Positions 52,819-59,257 of a stretch of 64,000 nucleotides of DNA are shown piece by piece. Source of the stretch: Stenotrophomonas maltophilia (GTDB lineage: Bacteria; Pseudomonadota; Gammaproteobacteria; Xanthomonadales; Xanthomonadaceae); the NCBI RefSeq assembly GCF_039555535.1, contig NZ_CP154630.1, positions 385,001 to 449,000 of the forward strand, read 5' to 3'. How positions within the stretch are numbered: position 1 is the first letter of the stretch; the number at the start of each line of letters is the position of its first letter. Both the position numbers and the translations under genes were made by a program. The notes below the pieces were generated by a model. That model searched no databases. It saw nothing but the letters and a program-made list of their open reading frames with translations, and had not been told where the DNA came from.

Positions 52819-52913
52819 GGGTATCGGCAGGGCTGCGCCCTGCACCCGCTACAAGCCAGAGCAACAGCAACAGCACGCATTCCGTGGGATGGCGGGGTGG
52901 GTCGCTGCTGTTG

Positions 52914-52936
52914 GTAGGTGTCGACCTTGGTCGACA
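52914..52936 (+). repeat. SMAG-type repeat arm (GTAGGTGTCGACC type)
   Basis: GTAG head followed by TGTCGACC-TT-GGTCGACA. Confidence 0.75.
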
Positions 52937-52938
52937 CG

Positions 52939-52961
52939 GTAGATCCACGCCATGCGTGGAT
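52939..52961 (+). repeat. SMAG repeat arm (GTAGATCCACGC type)
   Basis: First arm of a dimer with a 44-bp AT-rich spacer containing the small palindrome TCGAAATATTCGA. Confidence 0.8.
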
Positions 52962-53005
52962 GCTCTTCGTTCAATTCTCGAAATATTCGATTTCGATTGA
53001 GATTC

Positions 53006-53028
53006 ATCCACGCATGGCGTGGATCTAC
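53006..53028 (-). repeat. SMAG repeat arm (GTAGATCCACGC type, inverted)
   Basis: Perfect inverted match of the preceding arm. Confidence 0.8.
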
Positions 53029-53066
53029 CACCAACCGTCATCAGGAATCTGTCGGAGGTGGGGCGG

Positions 53067-53150
53067 TGTGGGTGGGCAGGACCGTTGGCGCCATGGATGG
53101 CGCCATCGAGCCCCCAGGGATGGGTTTACGGCGTGTCCTGCCCACCCACA
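53067..53150. repeat. 84-bp palindromic intergenic element, copy 2
   Basis: Perfect 16-bp inverted ends (TGTGGGTGGGCAGGAC). On the minus strand its interior reads GGACACGCCGTAAACCC, TCCCTGGGGGCTCGATGG, the same order of blocks as in the 184-bp element at 42816, so the two belong to one family. Confidence 0.75.
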
Positions 53151-53278
53151 TCGTCCCGCCAAACCATCAACAGTCCAGAGCCGCTTTGGCTTTGGCCGTT
53201 GCCTGAAGCCTCTGCGGGTGCAGGGTGCAACCCTGCCGATACCCTTACACTGACCGCCTTCCCACCGTTGCCCACCCG

Positions 53279-53650
53279 ATGAACCTTCCCCTGCACTTCG
53301 GCCTGCTCGGCACCCTGGAAGCCGGCGCCATCGCCCTGCTGGTCGGCCTGCTGGTGTACTTCCTGTGGTCGCGGTTGTGCCGGCTGCTGCACTGGTCGAT
53401 GGGTCATGCCATCGGCTGGGCCTGTGTCATCTCGGTGGTGGCCTCCGCCGGCATCGATGCGTGGAAGCTGTTCTACATGGGCATCGTGCGGCTGGAGTCA
53501 CCGCTGTACGCGCGCATCTTCCTGTCCACCATCCATGATCCGAACGAACTTGGCAGCCGCGTGGTGCTGGAAATCGCCGGCGCGCTCGCCGGTGTTGCGC
53601 TGGGATGGGTGATGTTCAGTTCGCGGTCATCGGCCCAGACCGCGAATTGA
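53279..53650 (+). CDS. Small membrane protein of unknown function
   Basis: A 123-aa protein with three predicted helices: GLLGTLEAGAIALLVGLLVYFLWS, HAIGWACVISVVASAGIDAWKLFYMG and VVLEIAGALAGVALGWVMF. Two acidic residues lie in or next to the membrane segments. No known family motif is evident to me. A start at MNLPLHFG is chosen because upstream in-frame sequence is intergenic in character. It stands alone; no neighbour suggests a job. Confidence 0.65.
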   Translation: MNLPLHFGLLGTLEAGAIALLVGLLVYFLWSRLCRLLHWSMGHAIGWACVISVVASAGIDAWKLFYMGIVRLESPLYARIFLSTIHDPNELGSRVVLEIAGALAGVALGWVMFSSRSSAQTAN

Positions 53651-53704
53651 CGCAGGTTTTTCGTTCGCTGCCGGTTAAATCCTGGCGCGCTGAATGCGCA
53701 GCTT

Positions 53705-53769
53705 ATGAGCCACTCACTTCGCGCTAACCACCGTACTAAAGCATGTGCGGTGGCGAGTGGTTAATCGCG
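53705..53769 (+). promoter_or_regulatory. Structured leader-like segment before the EF-hand gene
   Basis: Two exclusive foldings are visible: CCACTC...GAGTGG with nested CCACCG...CGGTGG, or TAACCAC...GTGGTTA, which share bases 53757-53760. No T tract follows. It could be a leader switch or chance. Confidence 0.3.
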
Positions 53770-53882
53770 TGTGTTGATGCCGGTCGCAGCGCAAAATCGA
53801 TTCAGAAAGGCGGTGGCAGGGTAGGTGCCGTGCGGAGACAAGACGCCGCGCAACACCACCCAATCGGTAGGAGACACCCCTG

Positions 53883-54299
53883 ATGACTATTCGCAACCGC
53901 AAGCCCCTGATCGCCCTGATCGTCGCCGCCGGCAGCGTGCTGGCCATTCCGGCGATGGCGCAGTCGGCCAAGCAGCAGGCGGCGCATGCGCAGAACGAGG
54001 CCGCGCAGGCCCAGCAGGCGGCTGCACAGGCCGGCCAGGCCGCTGACCAGGCGACCAATGCGGCCGCAGCGGCATCGGCACAGGCCAATGGCGGTGGCCA
54101 GACCTGGGCCAGCATCGATACCGATGGCAACGGCACCATCAGCAAATCCGAGGCGCAGGTGAACGCGGGCCTGGCCCAGGTGTTCGACCAGGCCGATACC
54201 AACAAGGACGGCGAGCTGAGCGCCGATGAGTACAAGGCCTACGTGGCCGCCCAGCAGGCCGGTGCCGGTGGCGCAGCGCAGGGTGCACAGGGCAAGTAA
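53883..54299 (+). CDS. Secreted EF-hand calcium-binding protein
   Basis: 138 aa with a signal peptide (cleavage after PAMAQ), an Ala/Gln-rich helical stretch to about residue 70 and two EF-hand loops: DTDGNGTISKSE (about 79-90) and DTNKDGELSADE (about 103-114), both with canonical acidic ligands at positions 1, 3, 5 and 12. A likely periplasmic Ca2+ sensor or buffer; partner unknown. The upstream leader is long and can fold in two ways. GGAGAC precedes the start. The gene ends at a strong terminator. Confidence 0.88.
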   Translation: MTIRNRKPLIALIVAAGSVLAIPAMAQSAKQQAAHAQNEAAQAQQAAAQAGQAADQATNAAAAASAQANGGGQTWASIDTDGNGTISKSEAQVNAGLAQVFDQADTNKDGELSADEYKAYVAAQQAGAGGAAQGAQGK

Positions 54300-54321
54300 G
54301 ACCTGCATCGGGGCGTATGGG

Positions 54322-54354
54322 AACCCGGGCGGCTTCGGCCGCCCGGGTTTTTTC
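54322..54354 (+). terminator. Rho-independent terminator after the EF-hand gene
   Basis: AACCCGGGCGGC, TTCG tetraloop, GCCGCCCGGGTT, T4 tail. Confidence 0.92.
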
Positions 54355-54370
54355 GTCACCATGGCCCCTG

Positions 54371-54376
54371 TATCCT
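54371..54376 (+). promoter_or_regulatory. Candidate -10 box for leaderless HAD hydrolase gene
   Basis: TATCCT ending six bases before the ATG; there is no ribosome site. Confidence 0.35.
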
Positions 54377-54382
54377 TGCGCG

Positions 54383-55135
54383 ATGAACACCCCCACGCCT
54401 GCGCCGTCGCGCGCCATCGGCCTGGTCGGTTTTGACGGTGACGATACGCTGTGGAAGAGCGAGGACTACTACCGCAAGGCCGAGCAGGATTACCTTGACC
54501 TGCTGTCGCGCTACGTCGACGTGCATGACACCCATACCGCGCGCCACCTGCTGGAAGTGCAGCAGCGCCACCTGGGCACCTTCGGCTACGGCGTGAAGAG
54601 CATGACGCTGTCGATGATCGAAGCGGCCATCGACATCACCGGCCAGCGCATTGACGCGAAGGACATCCAGCGCATCCTGGACATCGGCCACGACACCCTG
54701 CGCCACCCGGTCGAACTGATCGACGGTGTGCGCGAAGCGGTGGCGGCCATCGCCGAGCACTACCCGGTGGTGCTGATCACCAAGGGCGACCTGTTCCACC
54801 AGGAAGCGAAGATCAAGGTCGCCAACCTGGCCGAGCTGTTCCCGCGCATCGAGATCGTCTCGGAGAAAGATCCGGAAACCTATGCCCGCGTGCTGGCCGA
54901 ATTCGATCTGCCGATGCAGCGCTTCGTGATGGTCGGCAACTCGCTGCGTTCGGACATCGAGCCGGTGGTCACCCTCGGTGGCTGGGGCGTGCATACCCCG
55001 TATGCAGTGACCTGGGCACACGAGACCCAGCACGGTGTGGCCGACGACGAACCGCGCATGGTGACCGCCGACACCGCCCACGATTGGCCGGCTGCACTGG
55101 CGGCGATCGAGGCCAAGGCCGCCGCGGCGGCCTGA
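54383..55135 (+). CDS. HAD-superfamily hydrolase
   Basis: A 250-aa cytosolic phosphatase-like protein. Motif I is GFDGDDTLWKSE (nucleophile and acid Asp near residue 18), motif II the Thr in VVLITKGD near 130, with the Lys-containing KIKVANLAELF after it, and motif IV GNSLRSDIEP near 190. The helical cap is of class I type. Substrate unknown; members of this branch often act on sugar phosphates or nucleotides. Start chosen at the ATG after a terminator, with a TATCCT box close to it. Confidence 0.88.
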   Translation: MNTPTPAPSRAIGLVGFDGDDTLWKSEDYYRKAEQDYLDLLSRYVDVHDTHTARHLLEVQQRHLGTFGYGVKSMTLSMIEAAIDITGQRIDAKDIQRILDIGHDTLRHPVELIDGVREAVAAIAEHYPVVLITKGDLFHQEAKIKVANLAELFPRIEIVSEKDPETYARVLAEFDLPMQRFVMVGNSLRSDIEPVVTLGGWGVHTPYAVTWAHETQHGVADDEPRMVTADTAHDWPAALAAIEAKAAAAA

Positions 55136-55154
55136 CAGGGCCCGGCGGCTGCGG

Positions 55155-55160
55155 CAGAAT
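55155..55160 (+). promoter_or_regulatory. Candidate -10 box for the 162-aa secreted protein
   Basis: CAGAAT ending six bases before the ATG, again without a ribosome site. Confidence 0.3.
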
Positions 55161-55166
55161 CGGGCC

Positions 55167-55655
55167 ATGAACCTCCGACTGCGCGTGTTGCTGTTGTCCC
55201 TGCTGCTGGCGCCGGCCACCGTGCTGGCCCAGCAGACCGCCGAGCGTTCGGCAGCCTACGAGGTGGAGACCGGTGACAGCTGGGTCGATGCCCAGCTGCA
55301 GGACATCAACCACTACGCCGAGCGCTACCCCGACGCCTTCCTCGACGAAGTGTCGCGCTATGCCGACGTGCCGCGCGGCTACATCAGCGCGCTGTTCACC
55401 ACCCATGGATGGCAGGCCGGGGACATCTATTTCGCCTGCTTCTGGGCCAAGGCCAGCGGCCAGACCTGCCGCGACAGCGTGCGCGCCTTCAGCCAGGACC
55501 CGGAGGGCGGCTGGGAAGCCGTGGTGAAGCGGATGCCCGCCAAGCCCGACAACCTGCATTACCGCGCCGTGCGCCATGCCATCGTGGCCAGCTACCAGCA
55601 CTGGGACCGGCCGATCACCCTGGATGCCACCCTCAAGCGCCAGTTGAAGCGGTAG
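55167..55655 (+). CDS. Conserved secreted protein, 162 aa, function unknown
   Basis: A signal peptide (VLLLSLLLAPATVLAQ) is followed by a soluble domain with many aromatic and acidic residues: SWVDAQLQDINHYAERYP, YISALFTTHGWQAGDIYFACFWAKASGQTC and HWDRPITLDATLKRQLKR. Two Cys (FACF and TCRD) may form a disulfide. I do not recognise a function. The stop codon TAG belongs to the GTAG head of a SMAG repeat. The start is 31 bases after the HAD gene. Confidence 0.75.
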   Translation: MNLRLRVLLLSLLLAPATVLAQQTAERSAAYEVETGDSWVDAQLQDINHYAERYPDAFLDEVSRYADVPRGYISALFTTHGWQAGDIYFACFWAKASGQTCRDSVRAFSQDPEGGWEAVVKRMPAKPDNLHYRAVRHAIVASYQHWDRPITLDATLKRQLKR

Positions 55656-55670
55656 CGCCGGCCGCTGGCT
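55652..55670 (+). repeat. SMAG repeat arm (partial) supplying a stop codon
   Basis: GTAGCGCCGGCCGCTGGCT; the right end of the stem is truncated. Its TAG ends the 162-aa gene. Confidence 0.6.
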
Positions 55671-55674
55671 GATT

Positions 55675-55756
55675 CTGGTGGGTGCGAACCTTGGTTCGCA
55701 CGCCTTTTGCTCCTTCCCCCGCCAGATCAGTGCGAACCAAGGTTCGCACCCACCAG
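55675..55756. repeat. Inverted repeat dimer (GGGTGCGAACC type)
   Basis: 27-bp perfect inverted arms, each itself a hairpin GTGCGAACC-TT-GGTTCGCAC, flanking a 28-base spacer. Same design as SMAG dimers but the head is TGGTGG. Confidence 0.75.
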
Positions 55757-55861
55757 ACCTGCCCGGGTCAGGCGCCATGTTGCTCTGCATATCGCCGCCG
55801 CCACGCACTCCGGCGACAATACGGGTCCGAGCTGTTCCCCGTTCCCGTAATCGAGTGACTG

Positions 55862-57223
55862 ATGAGCGCCTCTTTCGTTTCGCCTGATGTGATCCGCCGC
55901 CTGTTCGCGCAGGCCATGTCCCGCATGTACCGCACCGAAGTGCCGCTGTACGGCACGCTGGTGGAACTGGTGGAGCGGATCAACGCGCAGGTGCTTGCCC
56001 AGGATCCGGCGCTGGCCGCGCAGCTGCAGCGCAACGACGAGCGTGCACGCCTGGATGAAGAGCGCCATGGCGCGATCCGCGTCGGCACCGTGCAGGAGCT
56101 GGCCACGCTGCGCCGCCTGTTCGCGGTGATGGGCATGTACCCGGTGGGCTACTACGACCTGTCGGTGGCTGGCGTGCCGGTGCACTCCACCGCGTTCCGC
56201 CCGCTCACTGGCACCGCGCTGGCGCAGAACCCGTTCCGCGTGTTCACCTCGCTGCTGCGCCTGGAGCTGATCGAAGACGAAGCGCTGCGTGCCGAATCGG
56301 CGAAGATCCTTGCGCGACGCCGTATCTTCACCGACGGCGCGCTGGCGCTGATCGACCAGGCCGAGCGTGACGGCGGCCTGTCGCAGGCTGATGCCGAACG
56401 CTTCGTCGATGAAGCGCTGGAAACCTTCCGCTGGCACGGCGATGCCACCGTTGACCTGCCGACCTACCACGCGCTGCACAACGCGCATCGCCTGGTGGCC
56501 GACGTGGTCAGCTTCCGTGGCCCGCACATCAACCACCTGACCCCGCGCACGCTGGACATCGACGCCGCGCAGGCCGCGATGATCGAACACGGCATGGCGG
56601 CCAAGGCGGTGATCGAAGGCCCACCGCGCCGCGCCTGCCCGATCCTGCTTCGCCAGACCAGCTTCAAGGCACTGGAAGAGGCCGTGCATTTCCCGGGCGG
56701 CGAAGGCGGCGATGCCGGCACCCATACCGCGCGCTTCGGCGAGATCGAACAGCGCGGCCTTGCGCTCACCCCGAAGGGCCGCGCGCTGTACGACCAGCTG
56801 CTGTCGCAGGCACGCGATGCCGGTGGCGAAGGCAGCACTGGCGGCGACTACGGCCAGCGCCTGCAGGCGGTGTTCGCCAGCTTCCCGGATGACCATGACA
56901 CGCTGCGCCAGGAAGGCCTGGGCTATTACCGCTACCAGCTGACCGACGCCGGCCGCGCCGCGCCCGAGCGCGTGGCCGATCTGCCGGCTGAAGTGCTGGT
57001 GGCCGCCGGACTGGCCACGGCCGATCCGATCGTCTACGAGGATTTCCTGCCGGTCAGTGCCGCAGGCATCTTCCAGTCGAACCTGGGCGGTGAAGAACAG
57101 CGCGCCTATGCCGCACACGCCAACCGCGAGGCCTTCGAGCAGGCGCTGGGCGTGGCTGTGAATGACGAGTTCGAGATCTACGAGCGGCTGCAGGCCGAAT
57201 CGTTGGCGGCGCTGCGCGGGTAA
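55862..57223 (+). CDS. 2-oxoadipate dioxygenase/decarboxylase family (DUF1338, HglS/YdcJ)
   Basis: A 453-aa VOC-fold Fe(II) enzyme. The family converts 2-oxoadipate to D-2-hydroxyglutarate in lysine breakdown. YYDLSVAGVPVHSTAFRPL near residue 100 has the His and Arg of the active site, and the metal ligands continue in INHLTPRTLDID near 225 and LRQEGLGYYRYQLTDAG near 350. FRWHGDATVDLPTYHALHNAHRLVADV also matches. Full length. No lysine-pathway neighbour is near, so its substrate here is inferred from family only. Confidence 0.88.
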   Translation: MSASFVSPDVIRRLFAQAMSRMYRTEVPLYGTLVELVERINAQVLAQDPALAAQLQRNDERARLDEERHGAIRVGTVQELATLRRLFAVMGMYPVGYYDLSVAGVPVHSTAFRPLTGTALAQNPFRVFTSLLRLELIEDEALRAESAKILARRRIFTDGALALIDQAERDGGLSQADAERFVDEALETFRWHGDATVDLPTYHALHNAHRLVADVVSFRGPHINHLTPRTLDIDAAQAAMIEHGMAAKAVIEGPPRRACPILLRQTSFKALEEAVHFPGGEGGDAGTHTARFGEIEQRGLALTPKGRALYDQLLSQARDAGGEGSTGGDYGQRLQAVFASFPDDHDTLRQEGLGYYRYQLTDAGRAAPERVADLPAEVLVAAGLATADPIVYEDFLPVSAAGIFQSNLGGEEQRAYAAHANREAFEQALGVAVNDEFEIYERLQAESLAALRG

Positions 57224-57237
57224 ACGACTTGCCGTGG

Positions 57238-57261
57238 AGCCGAGCGTGGGCTCGGCTCTAC
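57238..57261 (-). repeat. SMAG repeat arm (GTAGAGCCGAGC type)
   Basis: First of three arms between convergent genes. Confidence 0.8.
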
Positions 57262-57285
57262 AGGGATTCTGTGGAGCGGGCCCTT

Positions 57286-57308
57286 GTAGAGCCGAGCCAT
57301 GCTCGGCT
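57286..57308 (+). repeat. SMAG repeat arm (GTAGAGCCGAGC type)
   Basis: Plus-strand arm, paired with the following inverted arm. Confidence 0.85.
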
Positions 57309-57322
57309 GCACAGGGAAGGAG

Positions 57323-57345
57323 AGTCGAGCATGGCTCGACTCTAC
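57323..57345 (-). repeat. SMAG repeat arm (GTAGAGTCGAGC type)
   Basis: Stem AGTCGAGC / GCTCGACT, the same compensated variant as at 39324; 12 bases before the CoA-transferase stop codon. Confidence 0.85.
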
Positions 57346-57356
57346 AGCCGCGGGCG

Positions 57357-58871
57357 TCAGCCCTTCATCGTGCCGGTATCCAGCCAGCGCTGGTGCCACG
57401 ACAGCGCTTCCGGCAGCAGGTGCGGGGTGTGCTTGCCGTAGCTTTCGCGGCTGGCACGGTCGAAGTAATCCTGCAGCTGCGGGCGGAAATCCGGGTGCGC
57501 GCAGTTGTCGATCAGCACCTGCGCGCGCTTGCGCGGGGTCAGGCCACGCAGATCGGCCAGGCCCTGTTCGGTCACGATCACCGACACGTCGTGCTCGGTG
57601 TGGTCCACATGGCTGGCCATCGGCACGATCGCCGAGATGGTGCCGTTCTTGGCGGTGGACGGGCTCAGGAACGCCGACAGGAAACCGTTGCGGGCAAAGT
57701 CACCCGAACCGCCGATGCCGTTCATGATCCGCGTGCCCATCACGTGCGTCGAATTGACGTTGCCGTAGATGTCCACCTCGATCATGCCGTTCATGCCGAT
57801 GCAGCCCAGGCGGCGCACCAGTTCCGGGTGGTTGGAGATTTCCTGCGTGCGCATGATGATGCGCTCGCGGTAGAAATCGATGTTCTCCTTGAACGTCTCG
57901 TTGGCCTGCGGGCTCAGTGCAAAGCCCGTGCACGAGGCATAGCTCAGCACGCCGTCGCGCAGCAGGTCGAGCATGCCGTCCTGGATCACCTCGGTGAACG
58001 CGGCCAGATCGCGGAAACCGCTCTTGGCCAGGCCGGCCAGCACGGCGTTCGGAATGTTGCCCACGCCCGACTGCAGCGGCAGCAGGTTCGGCGGCAGGCG
58101 GCCCTTCTTCACTTCGTGCTGCAGAAACTCGATCAGGTGCGAAGCGATCTGCTCGCTGGTCGCATCGATCGGGCTGAACGGGCTGTTGCGGTCCGGGCCG
58201 TTGGTGCGCACCACCGCCACGATCTTGTCCGGGTCGCAGCGCAGCGCGGTGTCGCCAATGCGGTCGTTGGCGTTCACCAGCGGAATCGGCTTGCGGTGCG
58301 GCGGCAGCGCGGTGCCGTAGTAGATGTCGTGCATGCCGTCGACGCCGGCCGGCTGCCATTCGTTGACCTCGACGATCACCTTCTTCGCCAGGTCCAGCCA
58401 GGTCTTGTTGTTGCCGACCGAGGTGGACGGCACCAGCGAACCGTCCTCGCGGATGGCCGAGACTTCGATCACGGCGGTATCGATCTCGCCGTAGAAACCG
58501 AACCACACGTGCTGGGCCACGTGGCTGAGGTGGATGTCGATGTAATCCAGTTTGCCCTCGTTGATGCGGTTGCGCGCATCCGGGTCGCTCTGGAACGGCA
58601 TGCGCATGGCGATGCCATCGGCCTTGGCCAGCGCGCCATCAAGCTCCGGAGCGGTGGAGGCGCCGGTCATCAGCTTGATCTGGAAGGGGTTGCCCTGGGC
58701 ATGCACCGCTTCGATGCGGCGGGCCAGTTCGACGGGAACGGCCTTGGGATACCCGGAGCCGGTAAAGCCGCTCATGGCCACGGTTTCACCGGGCTGGATC
58801 AGCGCGGCTGCGGCCTCGGCGGAGACCACGCGGTCACGGAGACGCGCGTTGGCGATGCGATCAACAGACAT
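57357..58871 (-). CDS. Acetyl-CoA hydrolase/transferase, probably succinyl-CoA:acetate CoA-transferase
   Basis: A 504-aa class-I CoA-transferase. MSGFTGSGYPKAVP at the N-terminus, PLQSGVGNIPNAVL near 265, the catalytic Glu in AFTEVIQDGMLDLL near 292, and NVNSTHVMGTRIMNGIGGSGDFARN near 380 are characteristic of the AarC/Cat1 (SCACT) branch. It would swap CoA between succinyl-CoA and acetate, giving a bypass of the succinyl-CoA synthetase step or allowing acetate use. The Glu forms the covalent CoA thioester. Single-gene unit; the region upstream is not coding. Confidence 0.93.
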   Translation of the reverse strand: MSVDRIANARLRDRVVSAEAAAALIQPGETVAMSGFTGSGYPKAVPVELARRIEAVHAQGNPFQIKLMTGASTAPELDGALAKADGIAMRMPFQSDPDARNRINEGKLDYIDIHLSHVAQHVWFGFYGEIDTAVIEVSAIREDGSLVPSTSVGNNKTWLDLAKKVIVEVNEWQPAGVDGMHDIYYGTALPPHRKPIPLVNANDRIGDTALRCDPDKIVAVVRTNGPDRNSPFSPIDATSEQIASHLIEFLQHEVKKGRLPPNLLPLQSGVGNIPNAVLAGLAKSGFRDLAAFTEVIQDGMLDLLRDGVLSYASCTGFALSPQANETFKENIDFYRERIIMRTQEISNHPELVRRLGCIGMNGMIEVDIYGNVNSTHVMGTRIMNGIGGSGDFARNGFLSAFLSPSTAKNGTISAIVPMASHVDHTEHDVSVIVTEQGLADLRGLTPRKRAQVLIDNCAHPDFRPQLQDYFDRASRESYGKHTPHLLPEALSWHQRWLDTGTMKG

Positions 58872-58899
58872 GACGACACGTGTTGCTGGGGGAATCCCG

Positions 58900-59098
58900 A
58901 TTATCGGCCATCCTCATCCGTACGGGGGGTTCTACCTTCGTGGAATGGCTTTTCCCCGGAGGGCTCACCCATACCCACCGGTTTTGTTTTGCAGTGCAGC
59001 GTGCAAAGTGCTTTCGCAGCCCGCACGATGGCCCTGCATCCCGACGTGGGGGAGGGAGCAGAGCCCGCTGGCAGTTCGCTGCAAGCGGGCTTTTTTAT
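58900..59098 (+). ncRNA. Possible small RNA ending at an orphan terminator
   Basis: A plus-strand transcript must end at the terminator here, but the divergent CoA-transferase gene faces the other way and no ORF fits. The 5' end is unknown; 58900 is only an outer bound and I see no good promoter. Not a family I recognise. Confidence 0.25.
59062..59098 (+). terminator. Strong orphan rho-independent terminator
   Basis: AGCCCGCT, G, GCAG, TTCG tetraloop, CTGC, A, AGCGGGCT, then T5ATT. Confidence 0.88.
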
Positions 59099-59134
59099 TG
59101 CCTGCCGTCCAGTATGAATACGCGGCACCCCATC

Positions 59135-59175
59135 GGGGTCGGATTCCTTTGCCAAGGGCAAAAGGCTCTGACCCC
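59135..59175. repeat. 41-bp dispersed palindrome, copy B
   Basis: GGGGTCGGATTCCTTTG, loop, AAAAGGCTCTGACCCC: the reverse-complement orientation of copies A and C. Confidence 0.75.
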
Positions 59176-59202
59176 ACCCGCGGCATCAAGCGGCGGCATC
59201 TC

Positions 59203-59243
59203 GGGGTCAGGGCCCTTCGCCGTTGGCAAAGGGATCCGACCCC
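59203..59243. repeat. 41-bp dispersed palindrome, copy C
   Basis: GGGGTCAGGGCCCTTCG, loop, GCAAAGGGATCCGACCCC. With copy B it forms an inverted pair separated by 27 bases. Confidence 0.75.
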
Positions 59244-59245
59244 GC

Positions 59246-59251
59246 GAGAAT
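59246..59251 (+). promoter_or_regulatory. Candidate -10 box for leaderless glnE
   Basis: GAGAAT ending six bases before the glnE ATG; no ribosome site is visible. Confidence 0.25.
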
Positions 59252-59257
59252 CGGGGC

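Larger units (their letters stand above)
52819..53278. other. 460-bp non-coding region with SMAG and long palindromic repeats
   Basis: Holds three SMAG arms, an AT-rich 44-bp loop between two of them, and an 84-bp palindromic element. No ORF here has codon use or motifs that suggest a gene. Confidence 0.75.
58872..59257. other. 386-bp gap between CoA-transferase and glnE
   Basis: No convincing gene. It contains a strong plus-strand terminator with no upstream plus-strand gene, and two copies of the 41-bp palindrome in opposite orientation. An open frame continuous with glnE crosses it but is read through these structures and is rejected. Confidence 0.75.
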
